Positions 24,953-33,059 of a DNA stretch of 64,000 bases are shown piece by piece. Position numbers and translations under genes: made by a program. Source of the stretch: Bog-756 sp963756515 (lineage in GTDB: Bacteria > Actinomycetota > Acidimicrobiia > Acidimicrobiales > RAAP-2); the NCBI GenBank assembly GCA_963756515.1, contig CAVWNV010000003.1:1-64000 (forward strand), in the 5' to 3' direction. The number at the start of each line of letters is the position of its first letter. The first letter of the stretch is position 1. The notes beneath the pieces were generated by a model that saw only the letters and a list, made by a program, of their open reading frames with translations, did not search any database and was not told where the DNA came from.

Positions 24953-25947
24953 CAGGCCACTTCGCCGTTGGACGAGGCGGGATCGTCCGCCACGGGCAGA
25001 CGTTCGACGACCCGGAGGCGAGCGGCCTCGGCCCGACGGTTCTTCGCCACTTCTTCCTCACTGGGCCGACGGGCCCCTCGGGCCACCAGGCGGAACTGCG
25101 GATCAGCTCCGCACACGCACGGAAGGCCGGGGGGGCAGTGGCAGTCACCGGTGACGGCGCGGGTGAAGATGGACTTGACCAGCCTGTCCTCTCCTGAGTG
25201 GTAGGCGATGACCACGCACCGGCCGCCGGGTCGGAGCAACGAGAGTGCGTCCTCGAGGGCCCGTTCCAGCTGGTCCAACTCCTCGTTCACGGCGATGCGG
25301 ATGGCCTGGAAGACCCTGCGGGCCGGGTGGCCTCCGGTGCGGCGGGTGGCGGCGGGAATGGCCGCCCGCACCACGTCGGCCAGCTGACCGGTCGTGCTCA
25401 CGGGCCGCGCCGCGATGATGGCCCGGGCGATGCGTCGGGCGAATCGTCCTTCGCCGTTCTCGGTGAACAGGCTGACCAGGGAGTCCTCGTCGAACTCGTT
25501 CACGATGTCGGCGGCGGTCCGGCCCGACGTCGGGTCCATCCTCATGTCGAGGGCCGCATCCCGCCGATACGAGAATCCCCGCTCGGCCACGTCGAGCTGG
25601 GGCGAGCTGACGCCCAGATCGAACAGCACCCCGCTCAGTCCATGGGCCAGCGGACCGGCCCCGAGGCCGGCCTGGACCTCGGACACCACTTCGGCCAGGT
25701 TGTCGAATCGCGACTGACGGACCACGGCCCGGTGCCCGAACGGAGCCAAGACGGCGGTGGCCGCCGCCGCCGCTACCGGATCACGGTCGAGGCCCAGGAC
25801 GCTGATGCCACCGTGGGCGGTCAGCAAGGCCTCCGCGTGTCCTCCCCCTCCGACCGTGGCGTCGAGGATCAGGCCCGACGGCACCGGGGCGAAGAGCCCG
25901 ACCACCTCGGTGGCCATGACCGGCTCGTGTGGGAACGCCTGGTTCAT
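24952..25947 (-). CDS. rsmH: 16S rRNA m4C1402 methyltransferase RsmH/MraW
   Basis: A 331-residue SAM-dependent methyltransferase acting on 16S rRNA C1402. The start is set by the family N-terminus MNQAFPHEPVMATEVVGLF. Motif I is DATVGGGGHAEALL, then GLDRDPVAAAAA, FDLGVSSPQLDVAERGFSY, the ARRVFQAIRIAVNEELDQL segment and CVVIAYHSGEDRLVK. The tail has a Cys-rich patch CHCPPGLPCVC. The frame stays open to 26937 but that extension lacks family similarity. A stem-loop 52 bases upstream resembles the mraW RNA motif. Confidence 0.95.
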   Translation of the reverse strand: MNQAFPHEPVMATEVVGLFAPVPSGLILDATVGGGGHAEALLTAHGGISVLGLDRDPVAAAAATAVLAPFGHRAVVRQSRFDNLAEVVSEVQAGLGAGPLAHGLSGVLFDLGVSSPQLDVAERGFSYRRDAALDMRMDPTSGRTAADIVNEFDEDSLVSLFTENGEGRFARRIARAIIAARPVSTTGQLADVVRAAIPAATRRTGGHPARRVFQAIRIAVNEELDQLERALEDALSLLRPGGRCVVIAYHSGEDRLVKSIFTRAVTGDCHCPPGLPCVCGADPQFRLVARGARRPSEEEVAKNRRAEAARLRVVERLPVADDPASSNGEVA

Positions 25948-26330
25948 CCGCAGTCCCCCGACCGGCACGATGCTTGCGGGTGGAGTGCCGCGACGCTCTC
26001 TCTGGGAGTAGGCGGAGGAGGATTCTCCCAGAGATCCGGTCGAGGGACTGCGCATGGGCCAGACTCGTTCGATGTGCACGTCGTGCCGGGCCACGGCGGC
26101 CAGGCCCGACTCGTACGGGGTGGGGCGGCGTCCGGTATCGGGGTCCCGGAACGGCGACGGCGCTGTCTGGGGAGCCGTGGCCGACGTGATGACAGGGTGG
26201 TCGACGCTGGGGTGGTCGGGGCTGATTCGGTCGCTGATCGTCTCCCTCTCTGTCGAGCGGCGGGACCCACCACTGCTCGGGGACCGCTCTTCGCTCCCAT
26301 GGCGGACGACGTGGAGGCGCATATCGTCAC
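25948..26330 (-). other. 383-base untranslated gap between mraZ and rsmH
   Basis: No gene is supported here. Two minus-strand frames are open but neither has similarity, a ribosome-binding site or codon use that persuades me. The gap holds the stem-loop at 25999-26034, consistent with a long mraW leader, as seen in other actinobacteria. Confidence 0.6.
25999..26034 (-). ncRNA. Candidate mraW RNA leader motif
   Basis: A perfect 10-base-pair stem (TCTCTGGGAG with CTCCCAGAGA) encloses a 16-base loop which, on the transcribed strand, reads AATCCTCCTCCGCCTA. It lies 52 bases before rsmH. A conserved stem-loop called the mraW motif is known in the 5' leaders of actinobacterial mraW genes. The position matches; I could not compare it to the published consensus, so the identity is inferred. 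Confidence 0.5.
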
Positions 26331-26768
26331 TCAGCCGTCGTCGCCCTGGGTGAGGCGCTCCTCTTCCGGTAGGACCTTGCTGTCCCAGGCGTCGCGATTC
26401 CACAGTTCCACCCGGTCGATCGCCCCGAGCACCAGCACGTCGCCCTCCAGGCCCGCGTACTCCCGGAGACGGAGCGGGATGGCCATGCGGCCTTGCCGGT
26501 CGATCTCCGCCTCGTGCGACGTCGATGCCCACAATCTGGCCAGGTTCCGATCGCTCTTCCCGGCCGAGGCCCGCTCCAGCATCGACTCCATCTGCTGCTC
26601 GAATTGGTCGGGCGTCCACAGCGACAGGCACCCGTCCTGGTACTCCGTCAGATAGCCCCCGTGCTCGAACTGACCGCGGAACTTCGACGGGAGGATGACC
26701 CTTCCCTTGTCGTCGAGCGAGTGCTCGTACCTGCCGAAGAACCGTGCCACTGGTGTTTGCTCCCACAA
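26331..26768 (-). CDS. mraZ: MraZ transcriptional regulator of the dcw cluster
   Basis: A protein of about 139-145 residues with two AbrB-like swapped-hairpin units: FFGRYEHSLDDKGRVILPSKFR and, in the second half, EAEIDRQGRMAIPLRLREYAGLEGDVLVLG. MraZ binds direct repeats upstream of its own operon and controls the division cluster. The start is uncertain: the first candidate is TTG at 26768, but GTG at 26750 (VARFFGRY) lies nearer the conserved domain, and a GGGAG stretch could serve either. It heads the cluster, with a strong promoter and MraZ boxes 60-100 bases upstream. Confidence 0.94.
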   Translation of the reverse strand: MWEQTPVARFFGRYEHSLDDKGRVILPSKFRGQFEHGGYLTEYQDGCLSLWTPDQFEQQMESMLERASAGKSDRNLARLWASTSHEAEIDRQGRMAIPLRLREYAGLEGDVLVLGAIDRVELWNRDAWDSKVLPEEERLTQGDDG

Positions 26769-26808
26769 TGCTCCCCGCAGTGCCCAGAACCCGACGGTTC
26801 GGATTCCT

Positions 26809-26865
26809 CCCTTTCACACCACTTTGCGCCACTTTACGCCCCAGTCCACCACTGGTCAACCACTT
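26809..26865 (-). promoter_or_regulatory. MraZ-box array (10-bp period)
   Basis: On the minus strand the pentamer AGTGG or a close variant recurs every 10 bases at plus-strand 26849-26853, 26839-26843 (TGGGG), 26829-26833, 26819-26823 and 26809-26813 (AAGGG), with another copy one base off register at 26860-26864. The two best copies extend to AAAGTGG (26829-26835, 26819-26825). MraZ is known to bind TGGG- or AAAGTG-type repeats with this periodicity, so autoregulation is expected. Confidence 0.7.
26831..26859 (-). promoter_or_regulatory. mraZ promoter
   Basis: TTGACC (26859-26854) and TAAAGT (26836-26831) are separated by 17 bases. The -10 hexamer overlaps one MraZ box, and other boxes lie in the spacer and at the predicted start site, so MraZ binding would directly occlude polymerase. 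Confidence 0.65.
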
Positions 26866-27085
26866 GGGCACAAAATCCGGTGGTTCTACCAGCTCCCTGG
26901 CCCGATTACGGACCGGCTGCGCCCACGTCCGAGGCACTCGTGCCGACCCCGATCGCGCCGCCGGCCCTGGCCATCGGGGGTGTGGGCACGGTCGTCGGGA
27001 CGGGGCCGGGCCGGTGGGGCGGAGTGGCGCGGCTTGGGCTGGCCGGGCACGGCGTGGGCTGGCCGGGCGCGGTGCGACTCCGGGG
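26866..27085. repeat. Gene-free stretch with a 20-bp-period repeat pair
   Basis: This completes the 317-base gap between mraZ and the lipoate-ligase-like gene. TGGGCTGGCCGGG occurs at 27035-27047 and again at 27055-27067, a 20-base period. The same core with the same period occurs at 59575-59606 in another intergenic region. No gene is visible. Confidence 0.5.
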
Positions 27086-27799
27086 CTAGGGCAACGAGTC
27101 GATCAACGAAGCGGCCAGGTCGGGAGCATCAGGTGCCTGGCCTCCGACCTCGCCGGCCAGGTCGGCCGCGCCGACGACGGCCGATCGGAGGCCGTCGGTG
27201 GCCGCCTCCCGCTCGACGGCGTCCATGGCCAGAAGGTCGACGAGGCCGGCCGGATTCCACCGCAGGACACAGGCGCCGTGGAACCATGCCCCCTCCCGGG
27301 TGCGGCGCTGCGCCAGCCCCACCACCTTGCGGCCGTCAGCGGTGACGACCTCTCCGGTACCGATCCCGCCGAAGCAGACCAGCGACGACCAACGGGTGCA
27401 CGTCCGGTAGCCCTGACGGTGCGCGCTCAGCCCGGTGAGCCCGTTCCGGCCCAACGCCTGCACCCAGGCATCGCCCAGCCAGTCGAAGGCCCGATCGACC
27501 TCGTGACGCCACAGCGGATCGTGGCGGGGAAGGTAGACGTCGACCCAGGCCGGATCGCCCGGGACCACCAGCACCGCGCCCCCGCCCGATCTCCTCCGGG
27601 CCACCGAGACGCCGGCGGCAGTGGCCCGGCGCCCGTCGACCACCGTCTCGGGCTGGGTGGAGCCGAGGACCACGGCCGGGGCGGTGACCCTACACACCGC
27701 CACCGCTCTCTGGTCGGGTTGGTCCACGATCCGCGGCCAACCGGCATGCAGCGTCGCCGCGTCACCGGCCCGCTCGTCCACCCACCAGTCGCCGGGCAT
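27086..27799 (-). CDS. Lipoate/biotin ligase-like protein (LplA superfamily)
   Basis: A 237-residue protein of the biotin/lipoate A/B ligase fold. VSVARRRSGGGAVLVVPGDPAWVDVYL corresponds to the RRxSGGGAV motif that binds the lipoyl- or biotinyl-adenylate, and ADGRKVVGLAQRRT supplies the conserved lysine. It is shorter than LplA (about 340 residues) and lacks the accessory domain, so it may be an LipM-like octanoyltransferase or a ligase needing a partner. The ATG at 27799 has AGAGGAG nine bases upstream. It stands alone, downstream of the HNH nuclease gene, with no lipoyl-domain genes nearby; the substrate is not known. Confidence 0.75.
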   Translation of the reverse strand: MPGDWWVDERAGDAATLHAGWPRIVDQPDQRAVAVCRVTAPAVVLGSTQPETVVDGRRATAAGVSVARRRSGGGAVLVVPGDPAWVDVYLPRHDPLWRHEVDRAFDWLGDAWVQALGRNGLTGLSAHRQGYRTCTRWSSLVCFGGIGTGEVVTADGRKVVGLAQRRTREGAWFHGACVLRWNPAGLVDLLAMDAVEREAATDGLRSAVVGAADLAGEVGGQAPDAPDLAASLIDSLP

Positions 27800-27843
27800 T
27801 CGCCACACTCCTCTGCTTGCCGTCCCGGCCTGGTGCGGACCGC

Positions 27844-28452
27844 TCAGGCGGTGAGCTGTTGCGGGGCCGGAGTCGTCCCGAGGTAGGTGCCCCAGTCCTC
27901 GCTGCCCCCGCCACAGAGCGCCAGGAGCTGGACCCGATGCCGGGGGGCCATGGGCGTCGACCGAAGCACCATCCCGGCCTCGTGCGGGAGGCGATCCTCC
28001 TTGCGCGTGTTGCAACGGCGGCAGGCGGCCACCACGTTCTCCCACGTGTGGGGCCCGCCCTTGCTCCGGGGGATCACATGATCGAGGTTCTCCGCCGCCG
28101 ACCCGCAGTACTGGCAGCGCGAACCGTCCCGTGCGAAGACGGTCCGACGGTTGACCGCCACCCGGTAGTGGCGGGGGATCTGGACGTAGCGCACCAATCT
28201 GACCACCGATGGCTCCGGTACCGAGAGGTGCTCCGCCCGGAACACGCGCTCGGTGGTGTGGACCAGCTCGGCCTTGGTGTCCAGGACCAACAGCACGGCC
28301 CGCCGCGAGGACACGATGCCGAGCGGCTCGAAGGTGGCGTTCAGCACCAGGGCCCGCCGCGACGGCGACATCGGGGACCGTACCGCCGGGGCCCGCGGTC
28401 CGGCGGATCCTGTGCTCACCTTCTTCGCCGCCGTCTTCGGCCGTCGATCCAT
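27844..28452 (-). CDS. HNH endonuclease domain protein
   Basis: A 202-residue protein with a HNH motif: VFARDGSRCQYCGSAAENLDHVIPRSKGGPHTWENVVAACRRCN, i.e. a CxxC pair, the DH catalytic pair, N, and a second CxxC for structural zinc. The preceding ALVLNATFEPLGIVSSRRAVLLVL segment is the stereotyped N-terminal part of a widespread actinobacterial/cyanobacterial HNH family whose cellular role is not known. It is not linked to a restriction or phage system here. The first 28 residues are probably disordered; ATG (MSPSRRALVL) at about residue 28 is a possible later start. A TAATTT hexamer lies eight bases before the first ATG. Confidence 0.85.
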   Translation of the reverse strand: MDRRPKTAAKKVSTGSAGPRAPAVRSPMSPSRRALVLNATFEPLGIVSSRRAVLLVLDTKAELVHTTERVFRAEHLSVPEPSVVRLVRYVQIPRHYRVAVNRRTVFARDGSRCQYCGSAAENLDHVIPRSKGGPHTWENVVAACRRCNTRKEDRLPHEAGMVLRSTPMAPRHRVQLLALCGGGSEDWGTYLGTTPAPQQLTA

Positions 28453-28463
28453 TACCACGGAAA

Positions 28464-28817
28464 TTAGCCCGATCGGGTCGGGCCCAGGCGGCCGGAGGCC
28501 ACGTCGTGGGTCGGCCGGCCCGAGGCGCGCCGCTTCGGATGCGCCGTGGATCGGCACCATTCGAGGTAGGCGATCACGTCGGCTGGATCCGGGGACCGGT
28601 CCGGACGTCCATAGGCCGTGACCATACGGAAGGCCCAGAGCCGCCCATCCGGCAGGGGCAGACGGGGCCGGTCCCGCCACCATCCCGGGGCGGCCAGCCG
28701 CCGGAGGGCACCCAGTGCGGTCCACCACAGCCCGGGACGACGAAGGACCGCACTGGCCATCACCGCCAGCGCCAACGGCGTCGGACCCGTCGGCCGTCGA
28801 GATCGGTCCGGCGTCAT
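28464..28817 (-). CDS. Conserved actinobacterial hypothetical protein
   Basis: A 117-residue basic protein whose ATG overlaps the ROK-kinase stop as ATGA, so the two are coupled. Its core (VLRRPGLWWTALGALRRLA, then PGWWRDRPRLPLPDGRLWAFRMVTAYGRPDR, and DPADVIAYLEWCRS) matches a short Trp-rich family I recognise in many actinobacteria, without an assigned role. No membrane segment is convincing, though the Trp/Leu-rich stretch may be amphipathic. Position next to a glucokinase-like gene does not define a function. Confidence 0.7.
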   Translation of the reverse strand: MTPDRSRRPTGPTPLALAVMASAVLRRPGLWWTALGALRRLAAPGWWRDRPRLPLPDGRLWAFRMVTAYGRPDRSPDPADVIAYLEWCRSTAHPKRRASGRPTHDVASGRLGPTRSG

Positions 28818-29761
28818 TGGGCGGTGGTCGGGAGGGCGCCGAGCAGGACGGCCCGACGGCCGACGGCGGCCGCACCCAGCAATGGGCCGTCCGCACCCAG
28901 CGCCCCGGGTCGGATTCGGGTCTGGCGCGAGAAGTCGAGCCGCGCCCTCGTCTCGATCTCGGCCTGGGCGGCGTCGAAGAAGACCGGTCCGTAGCCCAGC
29001 GCCACCGACCCGGCCACCACGGCCAACTCCACATCCAACAGATTGGCCACCGATGCCACCGCCCGGCCCACCATGGTGCCCGTTCGCCGGCGCACCGAGT
29101 CGGGTGCCTCCGGGGCCGGGTGCCCCGTCATGGCCTCGATCGATCGGCCCGACGCCTCGGCCTCGAGGCAGCCCCGAGCGCCGCAGGCGCACTCCCGTCC
29201 CTCGGGCTCCACCACCACGTGTCCGATGTGGCCCGCATTCCCGTCGGTGCCGTCCAACAGTCGGCCGTCGACCACGATCCCCCCGCCGACCCCGGTCGAC
29301 ACCACCATGGCCAGGTAGTTGCGGCTCCCCCGCGCCGCTCCCAGCCATCCTTCCCCGAGAGCCAGGGCCTTGGCGTCGTTGTCGACGGCGACCGGCAGGC
29401 CCACGAGGCGTTCGAGGCGGTCGCGGAGCGGGAAGTGGTCCCAGGCCTCGATATTGAGTGGGGACACCGTCTCCCCCCCTGCCGTCATCGGACCCCCGCA
29501 GCCCACGCCACAGACCTCCGGTGTGGCGGTGGTGGCCGACGACACTTCCCGGATGATCGATGCCAGCGCGCCGAAGGTGGCCTCGGGATCGGCTCCGGAG
29601 GGCGTCGGGGCTCGGGCGCTGGTCACGAAGGTCCCCGACGGGCCGATGACTGCTGCCGCCATCTTCGTACCGCCGATGTCGACGGCCAGGACGACCGGCC
29701 CCTCTCCGGGTGCTCCGGCCGCACCGTCCCCTTGGCCGGTACGGCCCGCGGGGGAAACCAT
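28814..29761 (-). CDS. ROK-family sugar kinase, glucokinase-like
   Basis: A 315-residue ATP-dependent sugar kinase. The phosphate-1 motif is LAVDIGGTKMAAAVI (about residues 24-38), the acid region DNDAKALALGEGWLGAARGSRN contains the catalytic aspartate, VVSTGVGGGIVVDGRLLDGTDGNAGHIGHVVV is the ROK signature, and the zinc-binding motif CACGARGCLEAEASG follows. The substrate is probably glucose or a related hexose. A Gly/Ala/Pro-rich stretch precedes the domain; the ATG at 29761 was chosen because the region before it lies outside the family. It is downstream of the DUF3040 gene and coupled to the next short gene. Confidence 0.9.
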   Translation of the reverse strand: MVSPAGRTGQGDGAAGAPGEGPVVLAVDIGGTKMAAAVIGPSGTFVTSARAPTPSGADPEATFGALASIIREVSSATTATPEVCGVGCGGPMTAGGETVSPLNIEAWDHFPLRDRLERLVGLPVAVDNDAKALALGEGWLGAARGSRNYLAMVVSTGVGGGIVVDGRLLDGTDGNAGHIGHVVVEPEGRECACGARGCLEAEASGRSIEAMTGHPAPEAPDSVRRRTGTMVGRAVASVANLLDVELAVVAGSVALGYGPVFFDAAQAEIETRARLDFSRQTRIRPGALGADGPLLGAAAVGRRAVLLGALPTTAQ

Positions 29762-29787
29762 GGTCACCGGCCGGTCAGTCGACCCGG

Positions 29788-30162
29788 TCAGTCTTCGCGG
29801 TGGAAGCGGCCCCGGATCCACTCGCGTGGATCGTGGACCGTGTTGCTGATGTTCCGGCTGTGCAGCGAGCGGGAGATGTCGTCGATCCCGGCCTTCCCCA
29901 TGCGCCGGGCGTTGTTGGCGAACACCACCCCGGACAGGAACATGATCACCACACCCACGAAGCCCAGGACCACCGACCTCGAGAACGTGAGGAACATGAA
30001 CACCAGCGCGGCTACGAAGACGAGGGCGGACCAGATGCAGTACCGGCCGGCATGGCGGTAGACCGTCTCCGAGCGCACCCGCTCCGCGAAGCCGGGATCC
30101 TCCTGATAGAGCGATTGCTCCAACTCGTGCAGTATGCGCTGTTCGTGCTCAGAGAGCGGCAA
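29788..30162 (-). CDS. DUF3040 membrane protein
   Basis: A 124-residue protein of the actinobacterial DUF3040 family. The family start is MPLSEHEQRILHELEQSLYQEDPGFAERVR, encoded here from TTG at 30162 with GGAGGGG eight bases upstream (an earlier TTG at 30183 is open but outside the family). Two membrane segments follow at about residues 43-61 and 66-84, then a short charged tail. The function is unknown; members are often near division or dcw genes and SigA-type promoters. Confidence 0.85.
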   Translation of the reverse strand: MPLSEHEQRILHELEQSLYQEDPGFAERVRSETVYRHAGRYCIWSALVFVAALVFMFLTFSRSVVLGFVGVVIMFLSGVVFANNARRMGKAGIDDISRSLHSRNISNTVHDPREWIRGRFHRED

Positions 30163-30355
30163 GAACTCGTCCCCTCCACCCAAGATCGTCCCCGGCGGCA
30201 GTCACCGATCTCATCCTCGCGCAATCCCCACCGGAAAACACGGCGTACTCGATCGGACGACCAACCTCTGGAAACACCAACCTCGACAAGACACCGACAC
30301 CATATTACAAGGTGGCGGGCCCATCACCACCATGGTGACATCACCGTTCGGAGGC

Positions 30356-31795
30356 CTACCGGGGGGCGTGGGGACCCCACTGGGACTCCCCACGCCGACT
30401 GACACGGATCCCCTCGTCCCCCACCAGTGACGCCGGTCCCACCGAGGACCCACCGAAACGGGCCCGAATGGCATCCACCGCCGCCGTCACCGTTCCCCAC
30501 GACTGCTGGATACGTTCGGCGTCCTCGTGCGCCCTGGCCAGCCGATCTTCGTCGTCGGAACCGTCCGGTCCGACGTCGGCCGGGCCGCTTCCGGCCGGTC
30601 CCGCCCGGGACTGTCCGCCCTCCTCCGACCGTTCGTCGCCATCCAGATCGAGACTCAGTTGGAACCCGGCCTCGGCCGATCCGAAACCAGCCAGGCTGAC
30701 CCCGAGCAGCCGCACCCCTTGCTCCAGTTCGACCGAGTCCAACAGTGCGGTCGCCACCGCCCCGATAGCCGGTGAGGCGTCGAGGGGTGAGAGCATCGAA
30801 TGGGATCGGGTGATCATCGTGAAGTCGGAGAACCGGACCTTGATGTTGACCGTCCGTGCCGCCAGTCCGGACCCCCGGAGATTGGTGGCCGACGCGTCCA
30901 CCATCCGGAGGAGGTGCCGTCTCAGTTCGTCGAGGTCCCACAGGTCCGCCGGGAACGTCTCCTCGTGACCGATCGACTTCGCCTCCTGTTCGGGCACGAC
31001 CGGTCGCGGATCGTGACCCCGGGCCAGTTCGGCCAGGTGCGCACCGGCGGCGGTACCCACGACCCTTTCGAGCGCACCCGGCGGAAGGGCGGCGATGTCC
31101 CCCACCGTCAGGACCCCGAGGGACTCGAGTCTCCGTCCCGTGACCGGGCCCACCCCCCAGAGCGCTCGGACCGGCAGCGGATGCAGGAAATCGAGCTCCC
31201 CGTCCGGGGACACCACGACAACACCCGGACCCTCGGTGATCCCCGAACGTCCGGCCGTGGGCTTGGCCGCCTTGGAGGCCAGTTTGGCCATCAGTTTGCT
31301 GCGGCCTACTCCCACCGAACATCCGAGATGGAGCTCGGTAGCCACCCGATGGCGGATGGAGGCGGCGATGGCCGGTCCGTCGCCGAGCAGCTGCCTCGAA
31401 CCCGTGACGTCGAGAAAGGCCTCATCGAGAGAGATCCCCTCCACCAGGGGTGTCACCGACTGGAAGATGGCGTGGAGCTTCGTGCTCTCCTCGACGTAGC
31501 GGTGATACCTCCCGTCGACGAATAGGGCCGACGGACAGAGGCGACGGGCCACCGACGACGGCATGGCCGAGTGGACCCCGAACATCCTGGCCTCGTAGGT
31601 GCAGGCCGCGACCACCCCCCTCGGGCCCGCTGCGCCCACGATGACCGGAAGCCCGGCCAGGGCCGGGTTGTCGAGCACCTCGACCGAGGCGAAGAAGGCG
31701 TCCATGTCCACGTGGAGGATGACTCGCTCAGCCCGACCCTGTTCCGGACCCGGGTCGGGCCCCGGTCTCGGACCGGCTCGCCAACCGTCATGCAC
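30356..31795 (-). CDS. dinB: Y-family DNA polymerase IV
   Basis: A 479-residue translesion polymerase. The palm starts with VILHVDMDAFFASVEV; the second catalytic motif is GISLDEAFLDVTGS. SVGVGRSKLMAKLASKAAKP and the thumb HhH ALWGVGPVTGRRLESLGV follow, then the little-finger domain with RTVNIKVRFSDFTMITRS. A Gly/Ser/Asp/Glu-rich linker from about residue 380 precedes a basic tail; a C-terminal beta-clamp peptide was not found. The GTG at 31795 is the first start in frame and overlaps the end of the PIG-L gene. No SOS box of the LexA type seen near lexA is visible directly ahead of it. Confidence 0.93.
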   Translation of the reverse strand: MHDGWRAGPRPGPDPGPEQGRAERVILHVDMDAFFASVEVLDNPALAGLPVIVGAAGPRGVVAACTYEARMFGVHSAMPSSVARRLCPSALFVDGRYHRYVEESTKLHAIFQSVTPLVEGISLDEAFLDVTGSRQLLGDGPAIAASIRHRVATELHLGCSVGVGRSKLMAKLASKAAKPTAGRSGITEGPGVVVVSPDGELDFLHPLPVRALWGVGPVTGRRLESLGVLTVGDIAALPPGALERVVGTAAGAHLAELARGHDPRPVVPEQEAKSIGHEETFPADLWDLDELRRHLLRMVDASATNLRGSGLAARTVNIKVRFSDFTMITRSHSMLSPLDASPAIGAVATALLDSVELEQGVRLLGVSLAGFGSAEAGFQLSLDLDGDERSEEGGQSRAGPAGSGPADVGPDGSDDEDRLARAHEDAERIQQSWGTVTAAVDAIRARFGGSSVGPASLVGDEGIRVSRRGESQWGPHAPR

Positions 31796-32498
31796 CGAGG
31801 CGCAACCTCCGGAATCCCTCGGCGAAGGGGACACCGGCCTGACGGCCGGCGTCTTCCGCCCCCAGTCGCACCGCCGTCGACGCCCACTCCTGACCGTCGG
31901 GGAACTGGCTCCGATGGCATCCGACCGCCTCGCCCTTGATCCCGACGGTGGCGGTGATGTCGACCCAGACGTCGGGCTCGAGCGTGCCCGACATCAGCAC
32001 GGTCGACACCTGGTGGGCCGGTCCCGCTCCGGGGAAGTAGTGAGGGAGTGCGGCGGCCGGGGAGACTGCATCCAGTGCGGCCAGGCCGGTCACCCGGTGG
32101 TCCCGGTGGTTGAAGTAGTCCTGCCCGAAGAAGATGGCCGTCGGGTCGGGGCAGAGGACGACCTCGGGCCGGAATTGACGCACCGCGGCCACCAGCGCCT
32201 CGCGGAACGCCGCCTCGTCGCGCAGCTCCCCATCGGGGTAGCAGAGGCACTGCTGTCCGGCGATCCCGATCACCGCCCCCGACTCGGCGGCCTCAGCGGC
32301 GCGGCGGACGGCCAGGTCGCTCACATCGGCTTCGGGGTCCGGGGTTCCCTTGCCTCCGTCGGTGCAGAGCAGGATCCGCACCTCGCATCCGGCCTTTGCC
32401 CATGCGGCCAGAGTGCCCCCGCACGAGACATCGGGGTCATCCGGGTGGGCATAGATGGCCAGGGCCCGGGTCGGCACCTCGACCAGGAGCTCGGCCAC
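31788..32498 (-). CDS. PIG-L/LmbE family deacetylase
   Basis: A 236-residue zinc-dependent N-acetylglucosaminyl deacetylase-family protein. The metal motif is YAHPDDPDVSCGGTLA (AHPDD with Asp in place of the usual Glu three residues on), and the third histidine lies in FNHRDHRVTG. The family includes MshB and Mca of mycothiol metabolism, which would fit an actinobacterium, but the sequence alone does not separate these from other PIG-L deacetylases. It is sandwiched between nrdR (3 bases) and dinB (overlap), so the three genes are likely cotranscribed. Confidence 0.85.
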   Translation of the reverse strand: MAELLVEVPTRALAIYAHPDDPDVSCGGTLAAWAKAGCEVRILLCTDGGKGTPDPEADVSDLAVRRAAEAAESGAVIGIAGQQCLCYPDGELRDEAAFREALVAAVRQFRPEVVLCPDPTAIFFGQDYFNHRDHRVTGLAALDAVSPAAALPHYFPGAGPAHQVSTVLMSGTLEPDVWVDITATVGIKGEAVGCHRSQFPDGQEWASTAVRLGAEDAGRQAGVPFAEGFRRLRLGA

Positions 32499-32501
32499 GC
32501 C

Positions 32502-32975
32502 CTACGCCTCCGGCTGCTTCGGGGCCGTCGTCTTCGTCAGCAGCCCCACCTCACGTCGGAAGTCGTCCACGCCCTCGAATCCCTTGTACACACTGGCAAA
32601 GCGGAGGTACGCAACCTCGTCGACCACCCGTAACCTCTCGAGCACAGCCAGCCCCACCTTCTCCGACGTGGGCTCCGACCCGTCTTCGCGTAGTTCGTCC
32701 TCGACCAGTTGCGCCACCACCTCGAGTTGACCCTCGGTCACCGGACGGTTCTTCGTGGCGGCACGGAGGCCATCGACCAACTTTCCGCGGTCGAAGGGCT
32801 GACGCGCGCCGGAGCGCTTGATCACCATGAGAGGAATCTCATCGATTCTCTCGAAGGTGGTGTATCGATGACCACAGCTGCCGCACTCGCGCCGCCGCCT
32901 GATGGCTGCGCCCTCTTCGGCCAGCCGGGAGTCGACCACACGGTCGTCATCGGCCAGGCACCACGGACATCGCAC
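32502..32975 (-). CDS. nrdR: Ribonucleotide reductase repressor NrdR
   Basis: A 157-residue repressor that senses ATP/dATP and binds NrdR boxes upstream of ribonucleotide reductase genes. The zinc ribbon MRCPWCLADDDRVVDSR has one CxxC pair, and ECGSCGHRYTTFERID the second. The ATP-cone follows (VIKRSGARQPFDRGKLVDGLRAATKNRPV). It lies next to the LysM-lexA locus, as Rv2718c does beside lexA in Mycobacterium tuberculosis. The start is GTG with a TAGCCT element six bases upstream and no ribosome-binding site. Confidence 0.96.
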   Translation of the reverse strand: MRCPWCLADDDRVVDSRLAEEGAAIRRRRECGSCGHRYTTFERIDEIPLMVIKRSGARQPFDRGKLVDGLRAATKNRPVTEGQLEVVAQLVEDELREDGSEPTSEKVGLAVLERLRVVDEVAYLRFASVYKGFEGVDDFRREVGLLTKTTAPKQPEA

Positions 32976-32981
32976 GTCACG

Positions 32982-32987
32982 AGGCTA
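32982..32987 (-). promoter_or_regulatory. nrdR -10 element, probably leaderless
   Basis: Minus-strand TAGCCT sits exactly six bases before the GTG start. No Shine-Dalgarno sequence follows. Confidence 0.45.
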
Positions 32988-33059
32988 GTGCGCAACCTAT
33001 CGCCGCAACCCGCCCGTTGCCCCCTTCACCCTACTCCCGACCATTGATCCGGAACCGGG

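Noticed and set aside
25944..26330. A 128-residue gene between mraZ and rsmH
   Set aside because: Low-complexity Arg/Pro/Ser composition, no ribosome-binding site and overlap with the conserved RNA-like hairpin.
24952..26937. A 661-residue version of RsmH
   Set aside because: The extension upstream of the family start has no similarity and includes the stem-loop leader and mraZ shadow.
27844..29034. A 396-residue HNH protein
   Set aside because: Upstream of 28452 the frame only shadows the ROK kinase and the small conserved gene, both of which are supported by similarity and overlaps.
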